Of a DNA stretch of 64,000 nt, positions 13,852-24,975 are shown piece by piece. Origin of the DNA: Amyelois transitella (Eukaryota; Arthropoda; Insecta; Lepidoptera; Pyralidae); contig NC_083506.1 of NCBI RefSeq assembly GCF_032362555.1, forward strand, positions 10,711,501 to 10,775,500, read 5' to 3'. The position numbers were made by a program, and so were the translations under genes. Every line of letters begins with the position of its first letter. Position 1 is the first letter of the stretch. The notes beneath the pieces were generated by a model, which was not told the origin of the DNA, did no database searches, and was given only the letters and a program-made list of their open reading frames with translations.

Positions 13852-14724
13852 CGAACATTTATTTATTTAAAGACTCCTTTCTAAAAATATATCTATTTAT
13901 TGTTTGTTCCACAAATGATAATTCTGACTCATCAAATAGGAAACGAAGATGATTCATAAAGCGAAGGTTTTAATCGCCTATTTGAATTCACTACACATCG
14001 AATACCGAGAAGATATCCGATCAGAATAAAATATAGACATATATATATTGCTTTTACTTCTAAACTTATTAGTCATTTATTGAACCCATTCCATCCTTAA
14101 ATGAAAGAAACTCAAAACTTAACTAGCGGCCGAGTAATTAAAGTAGGATAATTTCCTCTCTTTCTATCGATGTCGTAAAAGGCGAGAAATTTATTTTTGG
14201 ATTTTCGACAACCTAGTTGAGGTTATTAAAAATCCTAAAGCAATTCGGAACCTCAGAAACAAGAAAATATTTTTAGAATACTTTAATTATTTGATGTAAA
14301 TAATGTTATTTTCGTTTTTCCCCGGGCCCTGGAACACTTTGTGGAGGGTGCATCCGGGAACACGCAGAAATGAGAGAGAATATTTATTTCTATTTAAGTA
14401 AGTTAATTTAAAATACAAGTTGCATCCATTATGTTCATTGTCTATTTTACCAGATACATCTATTCAAAGCCGAGTAATTTACGAGTTGTGAACATTTGGT
14501 TTGAGTTTGTGCCTGATAATACACATGTTTAAATTATAATCTGATTAAGGTGTAGTATCAACTTTTATCTAGATATTTATGCGATAACAGCACTTTCTGC
14601 TAAAATACAATGCAGAAATAAATCTTACATTTATATATTTCCAGCCAGACGGGATCAAGTGTTGTGACTTTTGTATCTCGCGACTACTGTGAAAGAGTTA
14701 AAGGCGTTCCTATTTATGTAACTA

Positions 14725-14969
14725 CTAGCTGCGCCCCCGGGCTTTGCTCCGTGGGAATTTCGGAAAACACAAAATATGTTATATATGGGTAGTAATAGGG
14801 TGTAGTCTCGGGGGGTCGTCCGTAAAAAGGATTTCCCTTTCGATAGCAACAAAAATGTACCCGTATTCTACCCGTATACCAAATTTCATCTAAATCCGTA
14901 CAGTAGACTTCGCATGAAAGAGTAACAAACACACCCTTGCAAACTTTCGTATTTATTATATAAGAAGGA
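14725..14969 (-). mobile_element. Short non-autonomous Helitron-like element
   Basis: On the minus strand it begins TCCTTCTTATATAATAAATA, includes TGTTACTCTTTCATGCGAAG and ends with a GC-rich stretch and GCGCAGCTAG. It contains a 45-base module (about 14811-14855) shared with the repeat at 16393-16443. Confidence 0.65.
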
Positions 14970-16189
14970 AATGTACGATATTACGCCTCATCTTATTCCC
15001 ATATCAGTAATACCCGGTCAATATTTAGCATTTATCTTACAAAACAGTTATATACACAAAGATAAACATGTTTAAACATCTCAGCACACCTAAGGTCTAC
15101 GACCTGAGACGATATCATGAACTCGTTAAAAAAACTGGTTATGCATGTGTTTTTTTTATGTCTCAGATACAGTATCTGCCAGTTTCAGTTGAACTATGAA
15201 ATTATTCTTTTTTCTGCGAACAAAGAGCGTACACTAACTTATTTAAATATTAACTAAATTATCAGATGGCTGATAAGTGGAATGATATTGGCTTGGAAAA
15301 ATGGTGATAGATTAATTTTATTAAAGATTTTATTTAATTTCTTTCATTATTACAATTCCTCAATTAAAATTTATGCATATCTAAGGCAAACGAAGTCGCG
15401 GGCAACAGTTAATACTGTTATAATATATCTTATTAGAGCTCACCATGAGACCGATATCAAAACTGTAGGGAGAGAGAAAGAGAAGCTAATACATAATGCA
15501 TTTCAAAAGTTCTTAGACGTGATTCTACCTTAGATACTAGTGAAATTCTAATCGCGTGTAATCATGGTGATAACCCTGACAAAATTTTCTCCAATCAGAA
15601 CATAATTATAGTGATTTACCATGATAGGTCCAGGTGGAGAGCGTATAAGTGGTTAGTGTAACCATGCAGTATTTAAATTACAAGGAGTAATTATTTTAAA
15701 TTTAATATCTTACCTATGCTAATGTTCCTAGCAAAATACTTTCCCTACGATATTGACTAACATGTAAATGTTGTGGGTATGTATTCTATGTCTATAAAGT
15801 AAAACTTATATGTTTTCAGGCCAATACATAACCAAAGAACAACAACAACAAGCAACAATCAACAACAACATAGCAACAGAAGTAATTATTACAGCGATGC
15901 CCTATTTTAAAACAGTGTCCTAAAATCGTGTCCACTGGCTACAACGTCCTTCACGTGTGCATGGGTCCATACTCCATATATAGATATATATGTATGTTAT
16001 GAACAGGTTTATTTGCCCCCGAATGTACACATGACCGACTCGTTCCCACTCGTTGGCAATGGCATAGATAGCTTTTTAGAATACTGGAGCGTTTTGGAAA
16101 AACGCCTTTTCATACTTGCTGAGGGATTTTAAAAAGTAAATTTCTAGTACTTAATGAATACTCTTGTCGTTCAAAGAAATTCGCAGGGC

Positions 16190-16443
16190 TGTTTGGTTAA
16201 GGGCGGCCAGCAACTTACTGGTCGCCCATCACAGCAAGTTTCCCGGCACAGAAGCGCCGGGCAGCCAGAGGGCATCGTGGTGAAGTGCCTGCGATCCCAT
16301 GATGCCCTCAAAATGGCAAGAAGGGCGCACGGAGGGGTTTTAGTGAGTAGGCTGGTTTATTATGTGCCAGGAGTCTCACACACTCCCGGGTGAACACCCG
16401 GGGGGTTGTCCGTAAAAAGGATTTCCCCAACGATAACAAAAAA
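16190..16443 (+). mobile_element. GC-rich retroelement or Helitron-like repeat fragment
   Basis: A GC-rich block in AT-rich intron. It carries a short hairpin (CCCGGC and GCCGGG, about 16232-16263), an open plus-strand frame through about 16393, then GGGGGGTTGTCCGTAAAAAG and an A-rich end. The last 45 bases match the inner module of the element at 14725-14969. The base composition marks it as inserted DNA. The exact class is uncertain. Confidence 0.45.
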
Positions 16444-17969
16444 AGGGCTGTTAGGTTATTGTCATTTAATAATGATATCTTTATTTTCAAATAACAATTG
16501 CATGAAATTGAATTAGATTGCTCAAAATCACAATGACTGAACAACGTCAAACGTCAGAAATAATTTTCTCTAGCGTGTAACGTAATTGAGTCTTATTTAA
16601 CACAATCCAGTAGGCACTACGTTATAGTAATGCTTACTGGGTCATTTATTAAATTCTAGTAGACCTGTCGTCCAGTCCACAAAACGACAGGTGACCACGC
16701 AGCCGGCTCCTTGCGAGCCGAAGAATTTACTCATTAAAAATGGCACCCACATACTACCTACAACTTACTTTTATTTCATACAGCCTTGGAACGAAATTAA
16801 AAGTTGAATTCTTTCGTTTGGGTCCTTGATGTTCTTTTTATATGGTTATAGTAATTCAACTTATGAGTTCAAAACTTGCTTTAAATATTTGTCAATGGAA
16901 AGACCCATGGAGAGCAATAAATCATTTTTAATACACAGACATGAAAATGCACTACAATCTAACTTCTAAATAAGAGTGTACCTTTAAAGTAGAGAAAAGC
17001 TGTACTTAAGAGTCACTTTTATGAACAATTACATTGAATACAACAAACACAGAATGTGGTGTGAAAAATTTTCATGTTTCTGTGAGTTAAAGAATTCACA
17101 ATCATATTAAGTTGGACCTCTTTATGCCGCTCTGTTATTAGTTCACCAACGTAAAAGCCTAAATTCGTGAATTTATTCAAAATTCGTGTTCGGCTCCGCT
17201 AACTGACGTGCGCAAGCGCCACTTGCGCAACCATTCGAGGTAACGCGCCAATCAGAGCATCGCGACTAAAAGTCTGCATTTTATTTGGAAACGAAGTCAA
17301 AGTACCTACTTTGTAGGTTTTATTCACTTAATATGATCTTCTGAATGAAATTAAATCTTAGTTTCCTTTGAGAAAGAGTCCTTATACAATTTAAATAAAG
17401 CACAGCTCAAACCGCTTTGAAATTTGGCATTTTTCCATATGTTGTTTAGATGTTCACTTATAGAGGATTACAGGAATTCCCACTGGAAGATAAATAACAA
17501 GATTCGTAATATTACCCGAGCAGAGACGCCGGCGTATTCTAGTATAACGTAATGAAACTTAGTACCTAAACAACTAGTTTTACCTGTTCATGAGTAGGTA
17601 CCTTCATAAGAACCTTGACTATTAAAATCATACGTGGAAACTTCTCCCTTCCTATTCTTTATTGTTCGTTTGAATCTAGGGCACGGAAGTAGATTAAGGT
17701 TAGATGGTTTATCAATATTTCCTAAACCTAACCACGATGATGATGATGAGTAAGCCACTTACTCAGCTTTTCTTATTCTTCCGTAAAACAGAACATATTG
17801 TTGGTGACTATTTTGCTGTTTTTAGCAATATTCGTTTTGATTATATGTTTTTTTGTATTTGGAAAAGTATTACATTGATAAAACTTTGACCTAAACGCAG
17901 TGGCAAAACATACTGTTATCGCAAATACTTATAGATATTTTTTTAAGAAGATAAGAAAGAAAAGCTTAC

Positions 17970-20900
17970 CTTTCTTTGTCGTGTGCCTGTGGATATTGCA
18001 GGATAGTCTGCTGACCATCCATGTCCACCACGCATTGTGTCCCAAGCTCGAGTTCTGAAACAAGGGGTGTGAGCAATGAATAAACCAATAAGTTAGTAAT
18101 AAATTATTTCGCACGTTTTTAAATTAGAAGAAAATTAGAAGAATATCTTAATACGAGATAAATATTTAATTTATTTATTATTTCCACTTAAGTTTAGGAG
18201 AGACGTGTGAGAGTGTGTAAGTTAAATTAAGTTAAGGCTTAAGTCATAGTTGTCTCTATTAAATTAAGGCTTAAGTCATAGTTGCATACTTCCTGTAGAG
18301 GACTCGAGTCCTACAGTCCTCCGATTCACTATGATAATCGAGTAGAAGAAATATCAGGCGATTTCGTAGAGATTCTACCGAGCCGAGCGTGTTAACAGAG
18401 AAACCTACTCTCGGTTGCTTGAAATGTGTAGATTACTAGAAGTTTTATACCTATTTGAAATATGATAATCTTACTCAGTTCAAGCAAAATACTTCATTGT
18501 ACCAACGAGAAATCTTTGTCTTCCTAAATATATCCAAAAAAACATGCCCATGCTCGTGTTGAATTCAATCTGATTATATACAAAACTGAGATAGTTCCAA
18601 AGACGAAAATAAAGCGTACTTCCAAACTTATTTCGTCGAATGGCCACTACATGTCACGGCTCAAGACCATTATATGTCACAAGAGCATCACGCTCAGGTG
18701 GTTTCCCTGACGGAAGAGGTAATGAAGACTCGTCTCATGAAACAAATGCCATTAGATACGGTTGAAGCGCAAACAACGAGGTGATTTTATCGAATATCGA
18801 TCAAGTTAGGAGTGACGACAGCTCTTAAAGGTAAATGGGAGAAAAAAAATGATCTCCGTTTTTTTCCGATTCAGCATGACTAGTTGGTGACATCTGGAAC
18901 TTCGTAGTTCCTATACTTGTTTATCGGAACGATCATTCGTTTTGTTTACAAATAAACTGTTACATTTGTACTCTTTCGTTGGTGATTAAATAGTAGGTAC
19001 GTATTCTCACTTTTAGAGATAAATTTCACAGATAAAATAGCAGTACAAGTGAAAAACATTTCCTACGCTAGTGTTACTATTAACGCGGTCAAGGCATAGG
19101 CTAAGTGGCACATGAAACCACATCCTCTCTGCTGAACCCACAACCACAGCACATTCCGTTTACGCTAAAATAAAAACCAAAGCATGTTTACAAAATATAA
19201 ATAAATTGTAACAACGCAGGTAAGTTGTGATGTGACTCAACACGAGGTCGGCAGTACCGAGCGTCTAATAATGAAATACTTTACATCGAATCTGCTCATG
19301 ACTCGTAATAAAGGTACAATAGAGTTCATAGTGTCGTTTAATTTTTAGACGTTAGTTTACGTCCCCGGCGATTCTCTTTCAAATCCGGTTCCACTAGAGA
19401 CTGTTTTATGTCGTCCTTATGTAAAATAAACATACGTTGACGACTGGCTAGACGATCTCCAGTAAGTAATGAAGTCTTACAGGCAGCGTTTATAAATAAA
19501 CCATTATCTTTTAAGTATGGAAACATTATATTAAATATGATGACGATATTCAATAAGTACCTGTTCTACATTGACAAAATACTTTTTCATAGTAAAAATG
19601 ATGATAATATCTCTTATGAAAAACTAACATACTGTGCCGAGCCCACGTAGAAAGTGGGAGAAAGTAACGACAAAGAAAGAAGAAGATCTCTTATTAAATA
19701 TCCAGGCTACGGCTTTTCAAACGATCTTTACTTTCGGCGGTAATGAATTCAAACATCTATTGTCGTCAGTCTTTTAACCCTTGCGGGGTAGACAGAGCCT
19801 AGAATCTCGAAAAGATCGTGTTTACTCAGTTAATAAAACTCATTGCTCAACATGGAACAATAATCGAAAAGTGACCACGATCTAGTCCATCGTAACGGGC
19901 GAGAATCGATTTAATAACAAATTAGTTACGTAAAGTCTTTCCGCAATATGAGGCAACAGCCGACAATCACATCGCTGTATCCACCAATTTAACTTCCATG
20001 ACGAAAGAAACAATAAACGAGCAACTGTTTCAGTAGACAGAGCCAACAGTCTCGAAAAGGCTAAAAGACCACGTTCAGCTATATGGCTGCATGATAATAT
20101 CAAATAGTGATAGGTTGCTAGCCCATCGCCTACTCGCCTTTTACGATCCATGGGATAGATATTGAGTTGTTGTAATATAAAGTGCATGAAACCACACGAC
20201 AATCGCCGTTGTTATCGCGCGAAAAACTATCGCTGTCTTGTTTCATGTCATAATAAAAAGTAGAACAGCGATAATTTTTCGCGCGATAAAAACTTGAGTA
20301 GCAGGTGGGCTGGAATAGGATTTTAAATATATTTTACTCCATACCTACTGGATATTTACAGCTTCAACTACTTTAACAAACAAAAACCTTTTATTCTTGT
20401 GTCTCCCTTGATTGCATTCTCAGGCAAGCTTGTTGTGCATTGCAGGCTCATCACAAACATTTTTCTTCCTCACATTAATCCTGGTATATTCTCGAATGTA
20501 ACAAGGCATATATATTGTCATATCTAACACCAAGTAAAGGTACATCTTTGAAACATTATCTTCCCCTGCCTCTGTTTTCGAGGTAAACCAGATATTGTTG
20601 ATCTAATTTTGAATAAGTATATAAGATATTATACCTTTCCAACATCATAACTAGTCCCCAGTTTGGTTTTCAGAAGTATGAAGGTAACTAGGTATATTTT
20701 GCTTTAGTCTATGCTGATCTGGCATTGAAGAAAAACATATGTAGTGTGTGCTGCTTTTTTTTTCTAGTTTGTTAAAGTCAAGGAATTAATAAATATTGTT
20801 TAAATTAGCTATTCTCCATCTTTCAGGAGATGGACAACCAACCTTTTACTAAGTTACTATGTCTGAAATTCCATCATTCAAACATCCAGTCCAATATGGA

Positions 20901-23900
20901 CTTAAGAGCCTTGAAACTATTGGCTCTTGATATACAATAAGGCTTATATACGTGATTAATGTGTAAACATGATAACGAAATATATATATGGGTGATTCTA
21001 CGTTAAGAGGGACAAGAGGCGGCAACATTAAAAAATCATACATTATTTGAGAATTTGAAGAAATTGACAATAATAAATTATAGTAAATAACAAATACTAT
21101 GATACCACTTAATTGCAATATCTAAATTGGCTTAGTTTGGGTATAATTGCATGTTAACCGATAAAAAAGTATCTACCCTGGCCTGTCTCTTTCCTATTCT
21201 GTAACAGAGTTTTTGAAATTTAATACATTTCTTATATATCCTGTTCTGAGCTTTATTTATTTTAAAAAGATGCCTAATCAATCATTTTGAATACTTAAAT
21301 CAACTCAAAAATAAACATAATTTCTATTTTTTTAAATAACGCAAGTTTTGTCCCTCGTTTTTTATGTCTCCTCCCCTGGACATTTTTGGTCCTTTTAAAA
21401 ATGGCATTAAAGTGCGAAGGTGTAGCAAATTTAAGTCTTGGCGCATTTGTTTCAAAGTAAAGTTAGCTACAAACGTCGTCCGAGCGAATCGCGTGCCCTC
21501 TTTGGCGGATAGTCCGACCACGCCACTCGTCTCACGCGGATGTGTCAGTCAGTGCCGTCTCTCCACTGGTAAGTTTTATTGAATTGTTATTCATACTAAA
21601 AGTTTGTTTGTAATTTGTTATTACTTCAATTTCTGCCTAGTTTACCGTATTTGTTTGTTTTTGCGTAACAGTATATACTTTTCTGATAGTATCCTTTTTT
21701 CAATGAAAACGTCTCTACCCTGCCATATTTCCCCTGCCTCATGAAATGCCAGGGTAGAGACCTTACTTCCAGGGTAAATACGGAAGTACCATATTAGTCC
21801 TTTCTTAGTATTGTACATATTTATCATTCGTAAAAGAGTAATTTGTTAACATAAATACGTTTTTTTTTAATTTGAGTCATGGTGTACGTTACTTCTACAC
21901 TATGTAGTAGTTTTATATTCGGAGTTTTATACGCTATTTTGCTGCCTATTTGGGCAGGGTTGACTTAAAATAATTATGTGTGTGGCTATAAAATATCCCA
22001 CGAATAACATATTTAATATCTTTAAACTGTAACTTCTCTTTATTTTAGATCATGGCTCCCCGAAAAAATCTAATTCGTGAGGAATGTTCAGAAAAGAAGC
22101 TGGTCACGGCAAGGGAGCTCCTGATGAAGTAGGTGCGACGTGCAAAAGAACTGCGGATAGAATTGTTGGAGCTGGGAACGACATTTTTGAAACAAGATTT
22201 CACGAACGCCCTCCAAATAAACTGTTCCAAAATAAAAGTGGTGACTATTAGTGACGATGATGAGATTTGGAAGCTTTCTCAGGTACCATGAAGGTCCATC
22301 AAGTAACTTATAAATAAATAAATATATACGGGACAAATTACACAGATTGAGTTAGCCTCGAAGTAAGTTCGAGACTTGTGTTACGAGATACTAACTCAAC
22401 GATACTATATTTTAAAATAAATACTTATATAGATAAACATCCAAGACCCAGGCCAATCAGAAAAAGTTCTTTTCTCATCATGCCCTGGCTGGGATTCGAT
22501 AAGCGCACTACCGCTGCGCCACAGAGGCCGTCAAATCCATATTTATAAACTTATACAAGTAATTTCTACCCAACCGCTTAACGATGAAGAGCTTGAGTTG
22601 CTTCTGCAATCCTGAGGCCTGCGATCACTTTGTGCTTGGTACCATGGAATTTGCAACAAAGAATACGAGACCGCGCCTTAATGTTGACAATGTCTATGGG
22701 TCTGAATCTGACGACGAGCCATTAATCAACTACAGACATCTTCTCTGCCTTGTGCCACTGTTTCCGAATATGCAAGCCAACTTGAAGACGAATCTTGAAC
22801 TTCTGGTTTAAACAATAAATTCAATAATGGCGATTTTGTCTTGGTGAGAATTTTATATAAAGACACAGAATATCGATACGTAGTTATGTGTACAGGGATT
22901 GAAGAAGATAATGAAGAACAAGTAATATTCTGTAAAATTTGTGACAACACTGGTAAAAATTTCAGGATAGATGACAACAACGTTTCTTTCATCTCATGGG
23001 ATCAGATTAGAGAAAAGATACCAACCCCCGTCATAAAAATGAAAGGGCAGCATATTTATTATGAGTTTCACCAAAGTATTAACGTATTTGAAAAGCCATG
23101 ATCTCATTTGTTATCTTTTTATTTTATTTCTTTAAATGGAAGTTCCAATTTATGTTTATGGTTAAACAGAGTATTCATGCTCTATATTCTTATATCACAT
23201 CGCATTACATGCAACTTACGTGCCATTAAATAATTTAAGTATTTTGTTTAAGAACTAATAGAAAAAAAATACTGTGATTTTCGTTAGTAGATACTAAGTA
23301 ATTTTGTTTTCTATGTCCTAATAATTAAAGTAACATTAAGAGACTGTATTGAAATTAAGTCTGTTCTTATAGTTGTAAACTATTACAAAAAGTTAAATAT
23401 TAAAGCTGATTCTTATGAAGAAAATTGTTTTTCTTTCAATGTATATTTCCCCTGTAAGGTAAAGTATCCTACCCTGGCCTTCATGTATCTACCCTGGATC
23501 CTGTATCTCCCCTGGTATGTAAAAACTCTTGTAAAAATAGATAAACTAACTGGCCATCTTCAACAAGTATACAAAATATCTGTTTACATAGTTCTTTATT
23601 GGAAAAATATGTTATTTCAAATATTTATATCGTGCCACTCTTCTTAATATCAGATGCTCCTTTAACGTAGAAAGACCCATATATTTTTTAAATGTGTTAT
23701 AAAGTATGTTATCAATTGCAGCATTGGATTTTTTGCATTGAATTATTTTGCCTCAGGATCTTCTTAACAGGAATAATCTATCTACTAAACAGTCCTTGTA
23801 AATAGAAATATGAATCCGCCTCTAGCTTTTTCTTCAAGCCACTGCTGTATAATTCTTTTGGGTTATGCTGACGTGTCTTTCTACTTGAGACATGTCAGCA

Positions 23901-24975
23901 TAACCCAAAAGAATCTTGAAATCTTATTGATTCAAGAAGAATCAAACCAAATAGCTGAACGTGGCCATTCAGTCTTTTCAAGACTATGGCTCTGTCTACC
24001 CCGCAAGGGATGTAGCCGTGACCATATGTATGTCTTTCTACTTAGTTTTGTTTTCCTCACCACTTTATTCTAGCAATTCTAACTATAAGTCATCAGAGAC
24101 TTTCTCACACTTCTGTGTTGTAGATATACTACAATTTCCATATGCATAATTTGAAAATTCCCTCCCGAGCCTTATTTTAGAAATTAAAGACAAGGTTAAC
24201 CTTAAAGGCCTTAATTGCATAGAACACCATTGTAGTGGCAAGTGGAACAATTTCAACAAAGATATCTTTTGTTACACAAATGTATACCGAAGCAGTTTGT
24301 TATTGAATCATTGAGTGATTCACAAGGTCATATCAATTTGGACTACTTATAACCGAACGGGTGGTGGATTCTCCACAAATAAATTTTACAAGTAATCATC
24401 AATATTGTAAGCCTATAGGTGTTGTTATTAAATATTTCTTTTTACATTAATTAAAAATACCCCATCCTCTGTAGATATCTCACTCTTATAGGGTTTGAAG
24501 GGAGCAGTTTGGTTCTTCAACTCTTTTCACTGCAGAATAAACTAGAGCAAAGAGGGATGAACAAACTTACAAACAGGTTTTATTTATAAAAAAGTTTAAC
24601 TGTTGCAGATAAGTTCAAATACATAATTGATCCATTAAATCCAAATATTGTTGTCATATTAAATTACAAAAGTCAGAATAAATAGAGATTTTCACAATGA
24701 TACCTTCTGTTTATGTTCCAGTACCTACCAACCTATGTATTGAATGTTTTTACCTACTTTACACAAATTGTCTAAGAAATCAATGGCAAACTTTTAACGT
24801 TATGACGCAAAAATGTAGTTATCCTTCATTTTATCTTGGCAAACATAGTATAGATAAACTGTGAAAACATGTAGTCACCTGAAAGATATCAAATCTTTTA
24901 TTTATTAGTAACTAGCTTACCTCGCCTGTTAAAGGGTCGTACCCGAACAGCTACTTTAATTTTATCCGAGGCCAT
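17970..24975 (-). CDS. Khc-73: Kinesin-3 family motor, KIF13/Khc-73 type, first two coding exons (partial)
   Basis: Seen: exon 1 is 24921-24975. Its ATG at 24975 opens MASDKIKVAVRVRPFNRR and ends in phase 1 before a GTAAGC donor. Exon 2 is 17970-18054, preceded by a TTGTTTCAG acceptor and followed by GTAAGC. It completes a Glu codon and continues LELGTQCVVDMDGQQTIL, ending in phase 2. The phases join exactly, giving 46 residues plus two bases. Family knowledge: VKVAVRVRPxNRRE followed by a TKCVV/TQCVV stretch is the start of the KIF13/Khc-73 motor domain (first beta strand); KIF1/unc-104 has NSRE there. Kinesin-3 motors walk toward microtubule plus ends carrying membrane and endosomal cargo. 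The P-loop (GQTGSGKS) and the rest of the motor, FHA and CAP-Gly parts are not in the window and must lie left of position 1. Introns exceed 6.8 kb and 17.9 kb. The family call is firm; KIF13 over KIF1 is likely. Confidence 0.88.
18232..18284. repeat. Short tandem duplication, 21-base copies 32 bases apart
   Basis: TTAAGGCTTAAGTCATAGTTG occurs at 18232-18252 and again at 18264-18284. It lies about 180 bases upstream (minus strand sense) of kinesin exon 2. No function is suggested. Confidence 0.7.
19758..20202 (-). mobile_element. SINE-like element (TATG-tail family), two diverged pieces
   Basis: A short 3' piece lies at 19758-19830 and a longer degenerate piece at 20032-20202, both reading on the minus strand. 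The longer piece keeps GCGATGGGCTAGCAACCTATCA and CTTTTCGAGACTGTTGGC. About 200 bases of unrelated sequence separate them, so this is either a disrupted copy or two insertions. Confidence 0.65.
20212..20289. repeat. Hairpin: 25-base inverted repeat, 28-base loop
   Basis: The arms are 20212-20236 (TTATCGCGCGAAAAACTATC then GCTGT) and 20265-20289, complementary at 24 of 25 positions, with a few more outer pairs. It sits at the edge of a SINE-like fragment. The CpG-rich core (CGCGCG) is unlike the surroundings. Possible MITE remnant or transcribed hairpin. Confidence 0.7.
21711..21761. repeat. Inverted repeat of the TACCCTGG motif
   Basis: GTCTCTACCCTGCCA (21711-21725) and TGCCAGGGTAGAGAC (21747-21761) are reverse complements except at one position. 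Further copies of the core follow in the spacer (CCCCTGCC) and at 21769-21780 (CCAGGGTAAATA). It lies in the candidate intron of the decayed element. Confidence 0.7.
22312..22531 (-). mobile_element. tRNA-derived SINE, deleted between the pol III boxes
   Basis: Same family as the copy at 61602-61842, on the minus strand. It keeps the GACGGCCTCTGTGGCGCAGC head and the whole body. About 23 bases between the A box and B box are lost, so the B-box region reads ATCGAATCCC. It interrupts the decayed transposase-like element in kinesin intron 1. Confidence 0.82.
23852..23914. repeat. Near-perfect hairpin, 26-base stem and 11-base loop
   Basis: The arms 23852-23877 and 23889-23914 pair over 26 positions. 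The single DNA mismatch is a G:U pair in RNA, so a transcript of the plus strand would fold without a bulge. The core is TTTTGGGTTATGCTGACGTG. It lies in kinesin intron 1, about 30 bases before a SINE-like fragment. The stem is more perfect than usual for an animal miRNA precursor, so a recent inverted duplication or a siRNA-type hairpin is equally possible. Confidence 0.75.
23945..24036 (+). mobile_element. SINE-like element (TATG-tail family), 3' fragment
   Basis: Plus-strand 3' fragment: ATAGCTGAACGTGGCC, then CAGTCTTTTCAAGACT, then TCTGTCTACCCCGCAAGGGA, ending in the CATATGTATG tail. It starts about 30 bases after the hairpin at 23852-23914. Confidence 0.8.

Larger units (their letters stand above)
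1..17969 (-). other. Intronic region of the kinesin gene (intron 2, open to the left)
   Basis: No further kinesin exon was recognised on the minus strand in this stretch, so it is read as intron 2. It is AT-rich and holds SINE-like copies, two Helitrons, a retroelement-like block near 16190-16443, short direct repeats and one possible terminal exon at 7994-8232. Reading frames elsewhere, such as 29-316, 9393-9593, 10663-10890 and 12388-12585, have no recognisable protein features. Small exons in AT-rich sequence can be missed by eye. Confidence 0.55.
21169..23515 (+). pseudogene. Decayed transposase-like element with TACCCTGG motif repeats
   Basis: A 2.35-kb block bounded by direct copies of GTATCTACCCTGG (21169-21181 and 23485-23497). 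A candidate 5' untranslated exon ends at a donor near 21570 (CTCCACTG then GTAAGT). An acceptor near 22049 is followed by ATGGCTCCCCGAAAAAATCT (MAPRKNLIREECSEKK). Stops, frameshifts and the inserted SINE at 22312-22531 break the frame. Coding traces continue at 22584-22811, and a clean C-terminal stretch (NNGDFVLVRILYKDTEYR onward) runs to a stop near 23101. The tail, rich in acidic and aromatic residues, resembles the C-terminal domain of some lepidopteran transposase-related proteins. That is an impression, not a match. It lies antisense in kinesin intron 1. Confidence 0.45.
18055..24920 (-). other. Kinesin intron 1
   Basis: This intron separates the two kinesin coding exons. It contains SINE-like pieces (19758-19830, 20032-20202, 23945-24036), a strong hairpin at 20212-20289, a decayed transposase-like element at about 21169-23515 interrupted by a tRNA-derived SINE (22312-22531), and a second strong hairpin at 23852-23914. 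Nothing gene-like was seen in the remaining AT-rich sequence. Confidence 0.7.
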
